A DNA stretch of 10,269 bases. It comes from JAIXRY01 sp031972855 (GTDB taxonomy: Bacteria > Patescibacteriota > Minisyncoccia > Phycocordibacterales > UBA9973). Positions 1-8,300 of this stretch are shown here, one piece after another. The translations under genes were made by a program, and so were the position numbers. The notes beneath the pieces were generated by a model. That model was given only the letters and a program-made list of their open reading frames with translations. It had not been told where the DNA came from and did no database searches. The stretch spans positions 1-10,269 of the forward strand of contig DALYDY010000013.1 of the NCBI GenBank assembly GCA_031972855.1. The letters are read 5' to 3'. Position 1 is the stretch's first letter; every line of letters starts with the position of its first letter.

Positions 1-94
1 GAAAATTTTTGGGTCCTATAACTAAATACAGAAAAACCCCGATCAATAGACATCCGGCTATTGTGCCGATAAGTATTTCTAAAAATATTTCCAT
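1..94 (-). CDS. N-terminus of a membrane protein, cut by the left edge
   Basis: The minus strand is open from an ATG at 94-92 to the window edge: 31 codons and one extra base. The peptide begins MEIFLEILIGTIAGC, continues with LLIGVFLYLVIG and reaches PKNF. This is one strongly hydrophobic segment of about 22 residues, followed by Pro-Lys-Asn, as in a signal anchor or first transmembrane helix. A good extended -10 promoter lies just upstream (113-141), which supports the start and suggests a transcription unit separate from the rhodanese gene that ends at 156. No Shine-Dalgarno motif is visible. The family cannot be named from 31 residues. Confidence 0.5.
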   Translation of the reverse strand, partial: MEIFLEILIGTIAGCLLIGVFLYLVIGPKNF

Positions 95-112
95 GCTGTT
101 AAGTTTTTTGTG

Positions 113-141
113 ATACTAACACACATAGAAAACTAGGTCAA
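113..141 (-). promoter_or_regulatory. Probable sigma70-type promoter for the left-edge gene
   Basis: On the minus strand a -35 box TTGACC (141-136, 5 of 6 consensus bases) is followed after 17 bases by TAGTAT (118-113, 4 of 6). TG sits one base before the -10, giving an extended -10. Transcription would start near 106, about a dozen bases before the ATG at 94. Confidence 0.5.
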
Positions 142-155
142 ACGCTGTAAAAGTA

Positions 156-413
156 TTATTTTTTTGTAAATTCTATCGCGTCTTCAAGACTGCCGAGGTT
201 TGTGGCATTGGTAAAACCATGCAGTAGAAGTATCTCCGCGGCTCTCTCAGACCGTGCACCACTACGACAATACAGATATATCTCTGCATCTTTTGGAATA
301 TTTGGAATATCACCTCCCATAATTTTTTCCAAATCAAAGTTTAGCGCGCCTTCTACTGCACCACTCTCAAACTCTTCTTTTGTGCGAACATCGATTATGT
401 ATTTCATATGCAT
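156..413 (-). CDS. Single-domain rhodanese-like sulfurtransferase
   Basis: This 85-aa protein is one small rhodanese domain, similar in size to other single-domain cytoplasmic rhodaneses. It has the entry motif YIIDVRTKEEFESGAVEGALN and the active-site loop YLYCRSGARSERAA. The Cys of CRSGARS (residue 49 from this start) would carry the persulfide in sulfur transfer from a thiol or thiosulfate donor to an acceptor. The C-terminal part (LLHGFTNATNLGSLEDAI) is the usual family end. The frame is open further upstream, but that would overlap most of the preceding gene's end. The ATG at 413, or the one two codons later at 407, lies just after the DUF1801 stop (418) and directly before the conserved region. 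It is probably translated from the same mRNA as the two genes upstream. The in vivo acceptor is unknown. Confidence 0.88.
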   Translation of the reverse strand: MHMKYIIDVRTKEEFESGAVEGALNFDLEKIMGGDIPNIPKDAEIYLYCRSGARSERAAEILLLHGFTNATNLGSLEDAIEFTKK

Positions 414-417
414 TTTA

Positions 418-780
418 TTATTTATTTTTCTTTTCTTCACGAACTCGAAACTTAACAATCTTGGTGATAAGCGCCACTGGTAGTGGCTTGTCATATGGGA
501 AGCGAATACAACCTTTGGAGCTATCTATCCCTTTTGCTTTCAAAACATCAGCAAATGCATTCACACCAGATGGTGCGGGATAAAATCCGAAGTGACCTTT
601 CATTGCTGCATAGTGAAGTAGATTCTTGCCACCAATCTGCATCGTCGGCATACCATAGCGTATCGCTTCCTCCCCGTCCGGCACGAGCTTTGCAACAAGT
701 GACCGCATCTCCTTCACTCTCGCCACATTCTCTTTCGGAACACTTTTGATATATTCGTTTATGTTTTTGTATGATTGCAT
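418..780 (-). CDS. DUF1801 (YdhG-like, YjbR/CyaY-like fold) protein
   Basis: This 120-aa protein matches the DUF1801/YdhG family. It has the N-terminal INEYIKSVPKENVARVKEMR helix and the core motif EEAIRYGMPTMQIGGKNLLHYAAMKGHFGFYP. The C-terminal pattern is KGCIRFPYDKPLP followed by ITKIVKFRV. Related proteins adopt a frataxin-like fold, and some have been proposed as iron-binding chaperones; no biochemical role can be claimed here. The ATG at 780 follows the upstream stop (782) by one base, with GATGAG a few bases before it. The ATG at 792 is the alternative; it would overlap the upstream gene and add four residues (MRNN). The gene is coupled to the membrane-protein gene upstream and followed closely by the rhodanese gene. 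A second, divergent family member lies at 1136-1546. Confidence 0.85.
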   Translation of the reverse strand: MQSYKNINEYIKSVPKENVARVKEMRSLVAKLVPDGEEAIRYGMPTMQIGGKNLLHYAAMKGHFGFYPAPSGVNAFADVLKAKGIDSSKGCIRFPYDKPLPVALITKIVKFRVREEKKNK

Positions 781-781
781 A

Positions 782-1078
782 TTATTTCTCATCTTTAACT
801 TTTCCCCATTGCCAGCGAGGCTTTTCGCCGAACCGGTAGCAGATACGGATTAGTGCAAAGGTCAGTAGTGCTATGGGCAACATGCCGGTGAAGACTACTT
901 CGCGTATAGGTGAATTTTCATCGATAGTAAAGGCAAAGAGCGCAACAAGTGCGATGTATACGAGTATCACAACCCACCCCTGCCACGTAACTGGAGTCCA
1001 ACCCCAACCATAGAGTTTGCGCTTGAACCACAACCGCTCGGGATTATCTTTCAAATATTGTATGTACTCTTTGATCAT
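782..1078 (-). CDS. Small two-helix membrane protein, uncharacterised
   Basis: This 98-aa protein starts MIKEYIQYLKDNPERLWFKRKLYGWGW. A basic, Trp/Gly-rich segment is followed by two hydrophobic stretches: about residues 34-50 (VVILVYIALVALFAF) and 64-82 (VFTGMLPIALLTFALIRI). The tail GEKPRWQWGKVKDEK is charged. This suggests a small inner-membrane protein with a short cytoplasmic N-terminus and a short loop (TIDENSPIRE) between the helices. I recall similar hypothetical proteins from Patescibacteria, but I know of no function. The ATG at 1078 is preferred over the TTG at 1102, because an extended -10 box (TGATACAAT) covers the longer N-terminus. It is the first gene of the probable membrane protein-DUF1801-rhodanese operon. 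Confidence 0.75.
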   Translation of the reverse strand: MIKEYIQYLKDNPERLWFKRKLYGWGWTPVTWQGWVVILVYIALVALFAFTIDENSPIREVVFTGMLPIALLTFALIRICYRFGEKPRWQWGKVKDEK

Positions 1079-1092
1079 AAAATTACAACCCA

Positions 1093-1101
1093 ATTGTATC
1101 A
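1093..1101 (-). promoter_or_regulatory. Extended -10 promoter element for the membrane protein operon
   Basis: The minus strand reads TGATACAAT: TG, one base, then TACAAT (5 of 6 consensus). No good -35 is visible at 16-18 bases upstream. Transcription would begin near 1086, leaving a leader of about eight bases before the ATG at 1078. A small palindrome, ATGTA-GAGA-TACAT (1117-1130), lies between it and the stop codon of the preceding gene. Confidence 0.35.
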
Positions 1102-1135
1102 AAAATTTAAGTTTTGAATGTATCTCTACATCACT

Positions 1136-1546
1136 TTACATAATCCTTTTCATTACACCTTTCATCTTCACAATATTTTTGTAGTCCCACTGTATCTCCT
1201 TGGATTTCTTGAGCCAGCGCTTGAGGTCCGGCACATTGATCTCAGATACATCCGTATAGCGGATTTCAGAAGCTTTGAAACTCCCACTTTTTTGCAGATC
1301 TTTCTCGCCGAAACCTTGTCCACTCCAAAAGAGCAATCGCACACAATCTTTGAGTTTGTCGTAACCCACTATAGGATTACCATCGAGGAACCATACCGGC
1401 GCCCCATGCCATATCTTGTTCTCTGCCTTCGGCAATGCCTGTGCTATCGTCTCAGCCAGAACATCACAAATCTTTCTATCTCGAAGTACTAGCGCTTTGT
1501 TATATTTACGAGTATCAATATTTACTTTTTGAATTATTTTTTGCAT
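1136..1546 (-). CDS. DUF1801-family protein (second, divergent copy)
   Basis: This 136-aa protein carries the other common form of the DUF1801 signature: KALVLRDRKICDVLAETIAQ, then KAENKIWHGAPVWFLDGNPIVGY and KLKDCVRLLFWSGQGF. The C-terminal region (DLKRWLKKSKEIQWDYKNIVKMKG) is basic and helical. It shares the family with the gene at 418-780, but the two diverge strongly and are unlikely to be a recent duplication. The ATG at 1546 is chosen over an in-frame start at 1624, because the longer form would overlap the stop of the upstream gene and reads through hairpin DNA into poorly protein-like residues. No Shine-Dalgarno motif is seen. An extended -10 lies only six bases before the ATG, which suggests a leaderless mRNA. 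Confidence 0.85.
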   Translation of the reverse strand: MQKIIQKVNIDTRKYNKALVLRDRKICDVLAETIAQALPKAENKIWHGAPVWFLDGNPIVGYDKLKDCVRLLFWSGQGFGEKDLQKSGSFKASEIRYTDVSEINVPDLKRWLKKSKEIQWDYKNIVKMKGVMKRIM

Positions 1547-1552
1547 AAAAGA

Positions 1553-1561
1553 ATTGTAACA
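1553..1561 (-). promoter_or_regulatory. Extended -10 element placed for leaderless transcription
   Basis: The minus strand reads TGTTACAAT, with TACAAT at 1558-1553 and TG one base before it. Only six bases separate it from the ATG at 1546, so the expected start of transcription falls on or next to the start codon. No convincing -35 is seen. Confidence 0.4.
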
Positions 1562-1568
1562 CAACTCT

Positions 1569-1610
1569 TGAAACCCTTGTTTCAGTATTTCGAAAAATAC
1601 TAAATTTAGT
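1569..1610. repeat. Cluster of three adjacent short palindromes
   Basis: Three inverted repeats abut in the spacer between the exported-protein and DUF1801 genes. They are TGAAAC-CCTT-GTTTCA (1569-1584), AGTATTT-CGAA-AAATACT (1584-1601), and the perfect 12-bp palindrome ACTAAATTTAGT (1599-1610), which includes the upstream stop codon. Neither strand shows a clean U-tract after a GC-rich stem, so an intrinsic terminator is not clear. It may act as an mRNA 3'-end hairpin or as a protein-binding site. Confidence 0.35.
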
Positions 1611-2124
1611 TTGACGGTTCGCAAGAAACGCGGGCGTAGTGGAGGATTTTTGGATCAGTTGTTGTATCTGGGACAAGCACACCGCCTTCTTCCCGTAGTA
1701 CATAGCGCCATTTGTCGAGCCCGGTGAGCCCGGCATGATAGATTTCCTGTTCCTTTTGCGCAGAGCCTTCGATCACATATGAATAGATACTTTTAATCAC
1801 ATCACCATCGAGTGTTCCAGCAATCGTCCCAGTATAACCGTTCGTCATATCAGGTCCTGCTTGCGCGCCAGTCTTCGTACCAGTCACCACAGCGCCCGCG
1901 ATCGTGATATCGATAAACTCACTCGTCGTATACGGCTCCGACTCTGTTCCCTCATGCGAATATGTATAACATTGCCTGCCGTCTACAAGCTTCACAACTT
2001 GTTGTGTGTCATTTGTACCTGGCGTCACTACCAAAGATTTTTGAGAAGACAGCTTACTGATAAATATCCCGACTACTAGTACAATCGTAGCCAAAATCAT
2101 CAAAACAATATAATATTTTTTCAT
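1606..2124 (-). CDS. Exported or membrane-anchored protein of unknown function
   Basis: This 172-aa protein starts MKKYYIVLMILATIVLVVGIF, a classical lysine-plus-hydrophobic signal sequence or membrane anchor. There is no lipobox Cys and no obvious signal peptidase site, so an uncleaved anchor is likely. The exterior part is rich in Thr, Gly and Ser and probably mostly beta strand (DITIAGAVVTGTKTGAQAGP, then GYTGTIAGTLDGDVIKSIYSYVIEG). It has two cysteines, C52 (GRQCYTY) and C168 (SCEPSN), which could form a disulfide. I recall similar small exported proteins in Patescibacteria, but no named domain or function can be assigned. Base composition is high in GC compared with the restriction-modification genes next door (35 of 60 bases at 1681-1740). 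Confidence 0.75.
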   Translation of the reverse strand: MKKYYIVLMILATIVLVVGIFISKLSSQKSLVVTPGTNDTQQVVKLVDGRQCYTYSHEGTESEPYTTSEFIDITIAGAVVTGTKTGAQAGPDMTNGYTGTIAGTLDGDVIKSIYSYVIEGSAQKEQEIYHAGLTGLDKWRYVLREEGGVLVPDTTTDPKILHYARVSCEPSN

Positions 2125-2130
2125 ATATTC

Positions 2131-2136
2131 AGTATA
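2131..2136 (-). promoter_or_regulatory. Possible -10 box for the exported protein
   Basis: The minus strand reads TATACT, 5 of 6 consensus bases, six bases before the ATG at 2124. The spacing is the same as for the DUF1801 gene at 1136-1546 and again fits leaderless transcription. No clear -35 is present. On its own this six-base match is weak evidence. Confidence 0.3.
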
Positions 2137-2228
2137 CGCCTATTTAATCATTTAGTAATTTTGCAAAATGATTAATGGAACAATTGAAGAGAAGCGAGAA
2201 TTGCTTACTTGTTTTAAGAGTAAGATTA

Positions 2229-2258
2229 TACTAAAAGATAAAATATCTCTCTTAGCTA
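2229..2258 (-). terminator. Weak hairpin after the methyltransferase gene
   Basis: Starting at the methyltransferase stop codon, the minus strand can fold CTAA-GAG-AGAT-ATTTT-ATCT-T-TTAG, a short AT-rich stem with an internal loop. A partial T-run lies in its 3' arm. It is much weaker than the two clear terminators near 9507-9594. It may still serve as the 3' end of the AT-rich defence operon. The rest of the spacer (2137-2228) shows nothing I can assign. Confidence 0.25.
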
Positions 2259-5200
2259 AGACTTACGAATAATGTTTTTTTGTTCAATTGAAAGACCATA
2301 TATATCCATCACCATTTCATCGATTTCTTCTTGAAGTTTTAATTGTTCGTTGCTTGGAGCTTTAGGATTATACCCATTTTCTTGGGTTAATTTTATTATT
2401 TTTTCAACTGAATCTTTTATTTTATTTTGCAAAGATGTTTCTGCTATTGCAATAGGAAGCTTCTTCAGTTCATTTATTTTTATATGCAAACCAGTTGGAA
2501 ACCAATTAGAATAAAGAGTATTTAAAAAATTAGAATTCAATAATCCTAAAAGATACTTAGGTTGAATTTTTTGATCAAAATCATAAATAACAGATAATGT
2601 GTCTGTTGTAAATAGTTTTCTATCATCAAATACTGCTGTAATGCGTGTAGCAACATCTTGAAACAATATCTTGTCTTGATTAAAAATTTCTGGACTTCTT
2701 GGACCAGCCCCTTTTTTCTCAAGCATTAAGTTTGGTTTATACCAAATATACTTTTCTACTGAATTGGGTATATAATACGGTGCTATATCTTTACCTCTAA
2801 TTACCTTAAAGCAATCATCTCCATTGTTTTGGTCTTTTATAAAACGACCATCATCACTAGTTTTTATACCTAATGAAAATTTTACTACTTTATCTAATTC
2901 TTCTGTTTTTACATTAAAGAAAATTTCTTTATCAAAAGAAAAACCAAAACCAGTTGTCCTTTTTATACGATCATATGTTAGGTTATATTCAAAATCCTTA
3001 AATTGCTTATCATCAATATACATTAAACTGATATCATTATTAGATACCTTCTCTCTCGAGAGTAATATTATTACTGTTGTAACAGTAGCATTCTCAAAAA
3101 CCCCAGGTGGACATTTAACTAATTTAATTACTTTTGTATTTTCTATTAAAAACTTCCTAAATAATTCAAAACTACTTGTATTTAACCAAGAGTTAGAAAA
3201 AATATAACTAAGTACACCTTTTTCTTTTAAAAAGTGATAACCTCTCTCAGTAAAAATACTGTATAAGTCTGATTTATTTTTTACAGTCACATATTGATTT
3301 TGCAAAGTCTTTCTAAATAGTTCATCTTCTATGTTTGCAATATTTACATATGGCGGATTACCAATTACAACATCAAACTTTTCTTGCAAACCAAACATCC
3401 ATTCAGGATCAAACCATGAATTAGAGTGATTACTAAAAGGATTCCAAGTTGTAAGTTTTAGAGTAAGCTCTCCAGTATTTCTACCAAAAGCAGATATTGT
3501 TTTTTCTAAAATATCTTTTTGTGCACTAGAAAACTTCAGTTTTATTTCATTCTTTCTTTGACTATTACATGAGAAATATTCGGACATTATTTTTGAAAGT
3601 TCTATAATTCCAGAATGGTCATCAAACAAACCAGTATTTTCTGATTTTGGTAATGAAATAAGAGTATTCGCACAAACGAATTTAAAGTCTAAGTTTGGAA
3701 GTGGTTCAATTCCTCGATTTGGTCGCTTGTCGTCAATTTCTGATTCTACAACTAATGTTAAGAAACATCGCAAACGAGACACATCTACTGCGACAGGTTG
3801 AATATCTACTCCAAATATAGAGTTCTTTATGACATCAAGTTTTCGTGTGTAATCAAAAGGATTTTGTTTTACTTCATTAATTATCTTTTGTTTATACAGA
3901 TCTGGAACACCTTGTAATTTTTTCTCAAGCCATAAAGTACAATCTGGGTCAATCTGTTGAAGTATATATACAATCTTTTGAAGAGTACCAATTGGATACG
4001 CTCCCGATCCACAAGCAGGATCAAGTATTTTTAAAGATTCAATCGCGTTAATAAGTTCTTGTTTTTCGATATCACTAAGCGGGTATTCTGTATCATCAGT
4101 TAGGTCATAACTAACAACTGCAGAAAGTTTATTTATATCTATTGAGGTTTTTGTCTTGAAGTATTCAATCAAAGACTGATCAACCATATATTCTACAATT
4201 TGACGAGGTGTGTAGAAACTTCCAGTTCTTTTTCGCTCACTACTTCCAGTTTCAGGATTAATTTCAGCAAGCAGGTTTTCAAAAATGCGACCAAGCATTT
4301 CAGGGTCAACTGAAAGCTCTTGATCAAATACCGTGTTCTCGTCGATAGTAAAATTGTATGTTTCTAATAATTCGAAGAATTCTTTAAACCACTTATCACT
4401 TATTTTAAGTGTATTAATGAATTTCGATGTAAATGTACCCCGATCCATTTCGTAGTAATCGTCCGTTTGAGGATTAAATAAACCTCCGTTAAGATACGGA
4501 ACCTTGTCGAATAATTCACTACGAATATCTCGAGAATCTATACTAGTGTTTAGAACTCCAAAAAATAATGGTTCTAGTATGTTGTGGTAGTAATTATCAG
4601 AAACGATTTTTGAAGACAAAAGTTCGTCTGGAATTAATTGCCCATTGTCAGATTTTTTCTGCTTTAAGAACCAGCAAAACATCATACGACCAATAAGTCG
4701 AACTGCAAAACTTTTACGAATGTTTAGATCGGATTCAGAAATACTTGGGAGTACTAAGTTATGAACCTCTGTAGAAACAAGCTCATCAAAGAACTTTGCG
4801 ACCTCCAAATAGAATTGCTTATTAACAACCTCAACAGAAAAACGACCAAGCAAGTCATTTATATCCTTAACCTTACCTTTTTTAACAAGTTGTTGTTCTG
4901 GAGTTTTTACTTTTGCATTAGCACCAAGATAGAATGAGTAACGGCGAGCATTTGAGTATTTCTTAATTACCTTATTTTTATCATTAAGATCTAGCGTAAT
5001 AGTAAGATATGAAAATCGATAGTTTTCAGAGTCATTGTTTTTAAAAATAACTAAAGCTCGATGAATCCAATGATCCGCAAGAATCTTGAAGGCATCTGTC
5101 GCAATCGCTACTCTCGGATCCTTATCATGAGTATGATCCATTTCCAATACATGCAAGTCTAAAGATTCACAAAAGCCCAAAATTTTAGCTTTGGTTATTT

Positions 5201-5318
5201 CTTTATATCTATCTTTTTTAATAATGATATCTTCTTCCCTTGATTTAAAATCCTCAGGTAAAAAAGTATCAATAAAATCGATGAAACTGTCTTGGTTGTA
5301 TTTTTCGTTTAATTTCAT
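2256..5318 (-). CDS. Eco57I-type N6-adenine DNA methyltransferase with target-recognition region
   Basis: This 1020-aa protein is predicted to methylate adenine N6 in a specific DNA sequence using S-adenosylmethionine. Visible motifs, in order: EMLGRIFENLL (341-350) and GSFYTPRQIVEYMV (366-379, motif X); the SAM-binding ILDPACGSGAYPIG (431-444, motif I); IFGVDIQPVAVDVSRLR (501-517); and the catalytic VIGNPPYVNIAN (651-662, motif IV NPPY). The C-terminal third has the look of a TaqI/Eco57I target-recognition domain, with IRGKDIAPYYI near 840 and PKYLLGLLNSNF near 920. It ends in the helical EEIDEMVMDIYGLS. The N-terminal 160 residues (VLEMDHTHDKDPRVAI, RRYSFYLGANAKVKTP) resemble a domain I recall from similar large methylases. 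I do not see a confident PD-(D/E)xK nuclease there. The ATG overlaps the helicase stop as ATGA, so translation is probably coupled. The C-terminal third is more AT-rich than the N-terminal part. Confidence 0.9.
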   Translation of the reverse strand: MKLNEKYNQDSFIDFIDTFLPEDFKSREEDIIIKKDRYKEITKAKILGFCESLDLHVLEMDHTHDKDPRVAIATDAFKILADHWIHRALVIFKNNDSENYRFSYLTITLDLNDKNKVIKKYSNARRYSFYLGANAKVKTPEQQLVKKGKVKDINDLLGRFSVEVVNKQFYLEVAKFFDELVSTEVHNLVLPSISESDLNIRKSFAVRLIGRMMFCWFLKQKKSDNGQLIPDELLSSKIVSDNYYHNILEPLFFGVLNTSIDSRDIRSELFDKVPYLNGGLFNPQTDDYYEMDRGTFTSKFINTLKISDKWFKEFFELLETYNFTIDENTVFDQELSVDPEMLGRIFENLLAEINPETGSSERKRTGSFYTPRQIVEYMVDQSLIEYFKTKTSIDINKLSAVVSYDLTDDTEYPLSDIEKQELINAIESLKILDPACGSGAYPIGTLQKIVYILQQIDPDCTLWLEKKLQGVPDLYKQKIINEVKQNPFDYTRKLDVIKNSIFGVDIQPVAVDVSRLRCFLTLVVESEIDDKRPNRGIEPLPNLDFKFVCANTLISLPKSENTGLFDDHSGIIELSKIMSEYFSCNSQRKNEIKLKFSSAQKDILEKTISAFGRNTGELTLKLTTWNPFSNHSNSWFDPEWMFGLQEKFDVVIGNPPYVNIANIEDELFRKTLQNQYVTVKNKSDLYSIFTERGYHFLKEKGVLSYIFSNSWLNTSSFELFRKFLIENTKVIKLVKCPPGVFENATVTTVIILLSREKVSNNDISLMYIDDKQFKDFEYNLTYDRIKRTTGFGFSFDKEIFFNVKTEELDKVVKFSLGIKTSDDGRFIKDQNNGDDCFKVIRGKDIAPYYIPNSVEKYIWYKPNLMLEKKGAGPRSPEIFNQDKILFQDVATRITAVFDDRKLFTTDTLSVIYDFDQKIQPKYLLGLLNSNFLNTLYSNWFPTGLHIKINELKKLPIAIAETSLQNKIKDSVEKIIKLTQENGYNPKAPSNEQLKLQEEIDEMVMDIYGLSIEQKNIIRKS

Positions 5319-8300
5319 GATGTGATTAATTCTTCAGATAACACAATAAGCTGACCGTCATCATTGGCTCTATCTGCTGTTTTAAAGATACTTTCAATGT
5401 ATTTATGAGGTATTAGTACTCTAAGCTCCTGGAATGCATGATCTGGATTTTCTTTTTCAATCCTTAGATTTACTATCTCTTTTAAAACTCCCGTAGGTAA
5501 TGCATCTAGGTCTTTAATGGCACGGATAACATCAATACACAGGTCTTTTGATTGAGGATATATTTCACTCAAAAGCTTTACTCTATTAAGAGCATCTTGT
5601 TTTCTACCACCATCAACAGTTGCCTTGGTATTATCTTTGAAGATATGTTCTTTAGCCATTTTATAGATAGGGTCAAAGTTCATACTTGTTTGAATTGATT
5701 GCTCAGAATCAATGACATCATCGAACATAGGTAATGCTATTTGGGGAGATACAATTTGAACATTCTCTGGTGTGCTACCAAATGCAAATATATAGTTTCC
5801 ACTCTTTTTAGCAAATGCGACTACGCCGTTAATATTTTTAGTCTTTCTGGCGATTCTCGAACGATGTGGAATCTGTGCCACTTGAGACATTATTTTTTTA
5901 TCATCTTTTATCTTTAACCAAGTATTTCTGTATTGTGCATCCCATGAAAGACTTTCGTTTTTACTATTTTCTTCTTTGTATTGTTTTGCGAAGTAGTTCT
6001 TAAGATCTTCTTCTGATGTAAGAGTTTTTGTATCTTCTCCCAGAAGTGTATGTATCAAGTCCATTTTCAATGTAGAAATTGCACGAGTACGAGTTTCTTG
6101 CTCTCCAGTTAGTGTTGGGAAGAAGTTGTAAATATAAAGTTCTTCAAAAACTTTTCTGTTAATACGGTTAATACGACCAACACGCTGAATTACTCGTGTA
6201 GGGTTGTAAGGGATATCATAGTTTATTATTGCTCCAGCTCGGTGGAGGTTGAATCCTTCAGAGATAGCATCTGTTGCAATAATGATATCAAAATCATTTG
6301 ATTGTTTTGATTCTTCAAGCCCTGCATCAAAGTTTGATCTAATTATTTTCTTATTATCATCAGAAGCATCTTCGGAACTATATTTAAAGACTCGGTTGAA
6401 TCCGTCTTTCTGAAGTTTTTGAAAGACATAGTTTGCTGTATCTGAGAATTCCGTAAATATTACTATTTTTCTATTAGCATTTTCAGCCAAAGAACTAGTA
6501 ATCTTCTTTTTAAAGAATTCATATTTAGGGTCATTATTATTTTCTGACCAATCCGATTCGATATCTTTAAGAAGAGATATGTCGTGCCTTAAATGATCTC
6601 CAAACTGTGGTTGTAGTTCACTTAATGGAATTCTTATAAGTCCTTTTTCTTCCAACTTATTAAATAGTTCATCTAGCTCCTTTTCATCTAGTTCACTAAG
6701 GTATTCGACTTCAGGTAACACGCCTTTTTTAAATATTGGAACTTCTTTGCGATTTTCATACCAGTCGAGCATTGTCTCAGATGAATTAATCATGTTCCTA
6801 AGTGATAATTTAAAAGCACCAACAGAGCTTTCAAAACGACGGACTAGAAGTCTTCGCATGAATCTAGCAAGGTTGCTTTGTCCTTGTTGAATACGCTGGA
6901 GTTTTTCTTCTGCCGACATTCCGTCTTCGTCATCTTGTTCTACAAGTTTCTCAAGGAATTTTGAACCTTGGTTGATATATGAAGCTGGCTTGTATCGTGC
7001 ACCGATGAAACTAGTACTTTTATCTTCAGGTGCAATTTTTTCTAAAGTATCTATATACAATCCAAACATATCGCCAAGGTCGTATTCTAACAACTCTGGG
7101 TCTTTGACCTTTGCGAAAGCAACACCTTGTGATTTTAAGTCATCTCTATATTCTTCAATCTCTTCGAGATCTAGGCGAGATCTTCGAATAATTAAAGGCT
7201 CAATCATCTTTCTTAATTCATCTGCAATAGAATGTAATTCAGTTTTTATTTCAGTATTGTCACCTTCGTCTTTTGATGACTTTCTTAAATCTCTTCGAAC
7301 TGCCTTATATCGCTTGAATAGCATGTGGAAAGACATACTTAGGTTTTCAACTGTTCTTATTGTTGATTGTCCTGGTGTACTAAATAATTTAATCAATGCA
7401 TAGATATCTTTCGGATCATTATTAAACGGAGTGGCAGAAAGAGCCATCACATTATGACCTGCACAGAGTCTGTGTAATAGCTTGTAGTTATCTGTATCTT
7501 CGTTTCGATGCTTGTGTGCTTCATCAAGAATAATCAAAAGTTTTCCATCATCATTTTCATGTCGCTGTAATGCTTCTTCTATTTTTCCTGTTGAATATAC
7601 AAATCCTTTAAAATCAAATTCAGACATGTAGTCTTTCCATTGGTTTTCAAGGTGTGGTGGTGCGATAATAATTGTTTTATATCCTAAGTTGTGAGCAATG
7701 GCAGAAGCAATAATACTTTTTCCTAGACCTACCACATCGGCAATAATTACACCTCCAAATTTCTTAATGCGATCAATACCTAAATTAATGGCATCTTTTT
7801 GATATTTAAGATCAGAGTATTTACCACCAGTAATTCCACTTGGTGTTTTTATATCTTCCATTTCTGTAATAGAAAAATACTCACTAAGAACCTTGTAGTA
7901 CATTAATAGTGGGTCAGGTAATGAGTATAACCATATTTTGCTTTTAACTTCTTTAATGAAATTATCAGCTGAATCTAAATCAGTAATAACTATGTTTTCT
8001 GAGTCAGACCAACTCTTTTCAAAGTCATCTGCATGTTCTTTGTAGTAATGAGGTTCTTGTAGAATTAAGTTTCTTTCTCCTTGTCCTTTCAAACCTGAAA
8101 AAGTAAGATTACTTGACCCTATAATTACCATTCCTGGAGTAATTCCATTAGTAGAAAATTCTGGTTTGTTGTGAAGAATATAAAACTTTGAGTGATTTGC
8201 TTGTGCTGTTTTCTTTATCTGTAAACTACCGTCTTTAATCTTATTTAAAAATATTTCAAATGCCTTTTGAGACTCTTCATTATCAAACAAATCAGTATCA

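Noticed and set aside
414..494. Longer N-terminus for the rhodanese protein
   Set aside because: It would overlap the end of the DUF1801 gene by about 77 bases and adds residues that are only that gene read in another frame. The rhodanese domain begins at the chosen ATG.
1118..1492. Plus-strand 124-codon open frame
   Set aside because: It is antisense to the well-supported DUF1801 gene at 1136-1546 and has no recognisable domain.
1547..1624. Longer N-terminus for the second DUF1801 protein
   Set aside because: It overlaps the preceding stop codon, runs through three palindromes and covers the extended -10 box. The domain is complete from the ATG at 1546.
2824..3207. Plus-strand 127-codon open frame inside the methyltransferase gene
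   Set aside because: It is an antisense shadow of the methyltransferase recognition region, with no promoter, ribosome-binding site or domain.
6972..7403. Plus-strand 143-codon open frame inside the helicase gene
   Set aside because: It is the antisense shadow of the helicase insertion region; serine- and leucine-rich antisense frames are common opposite such sequence.
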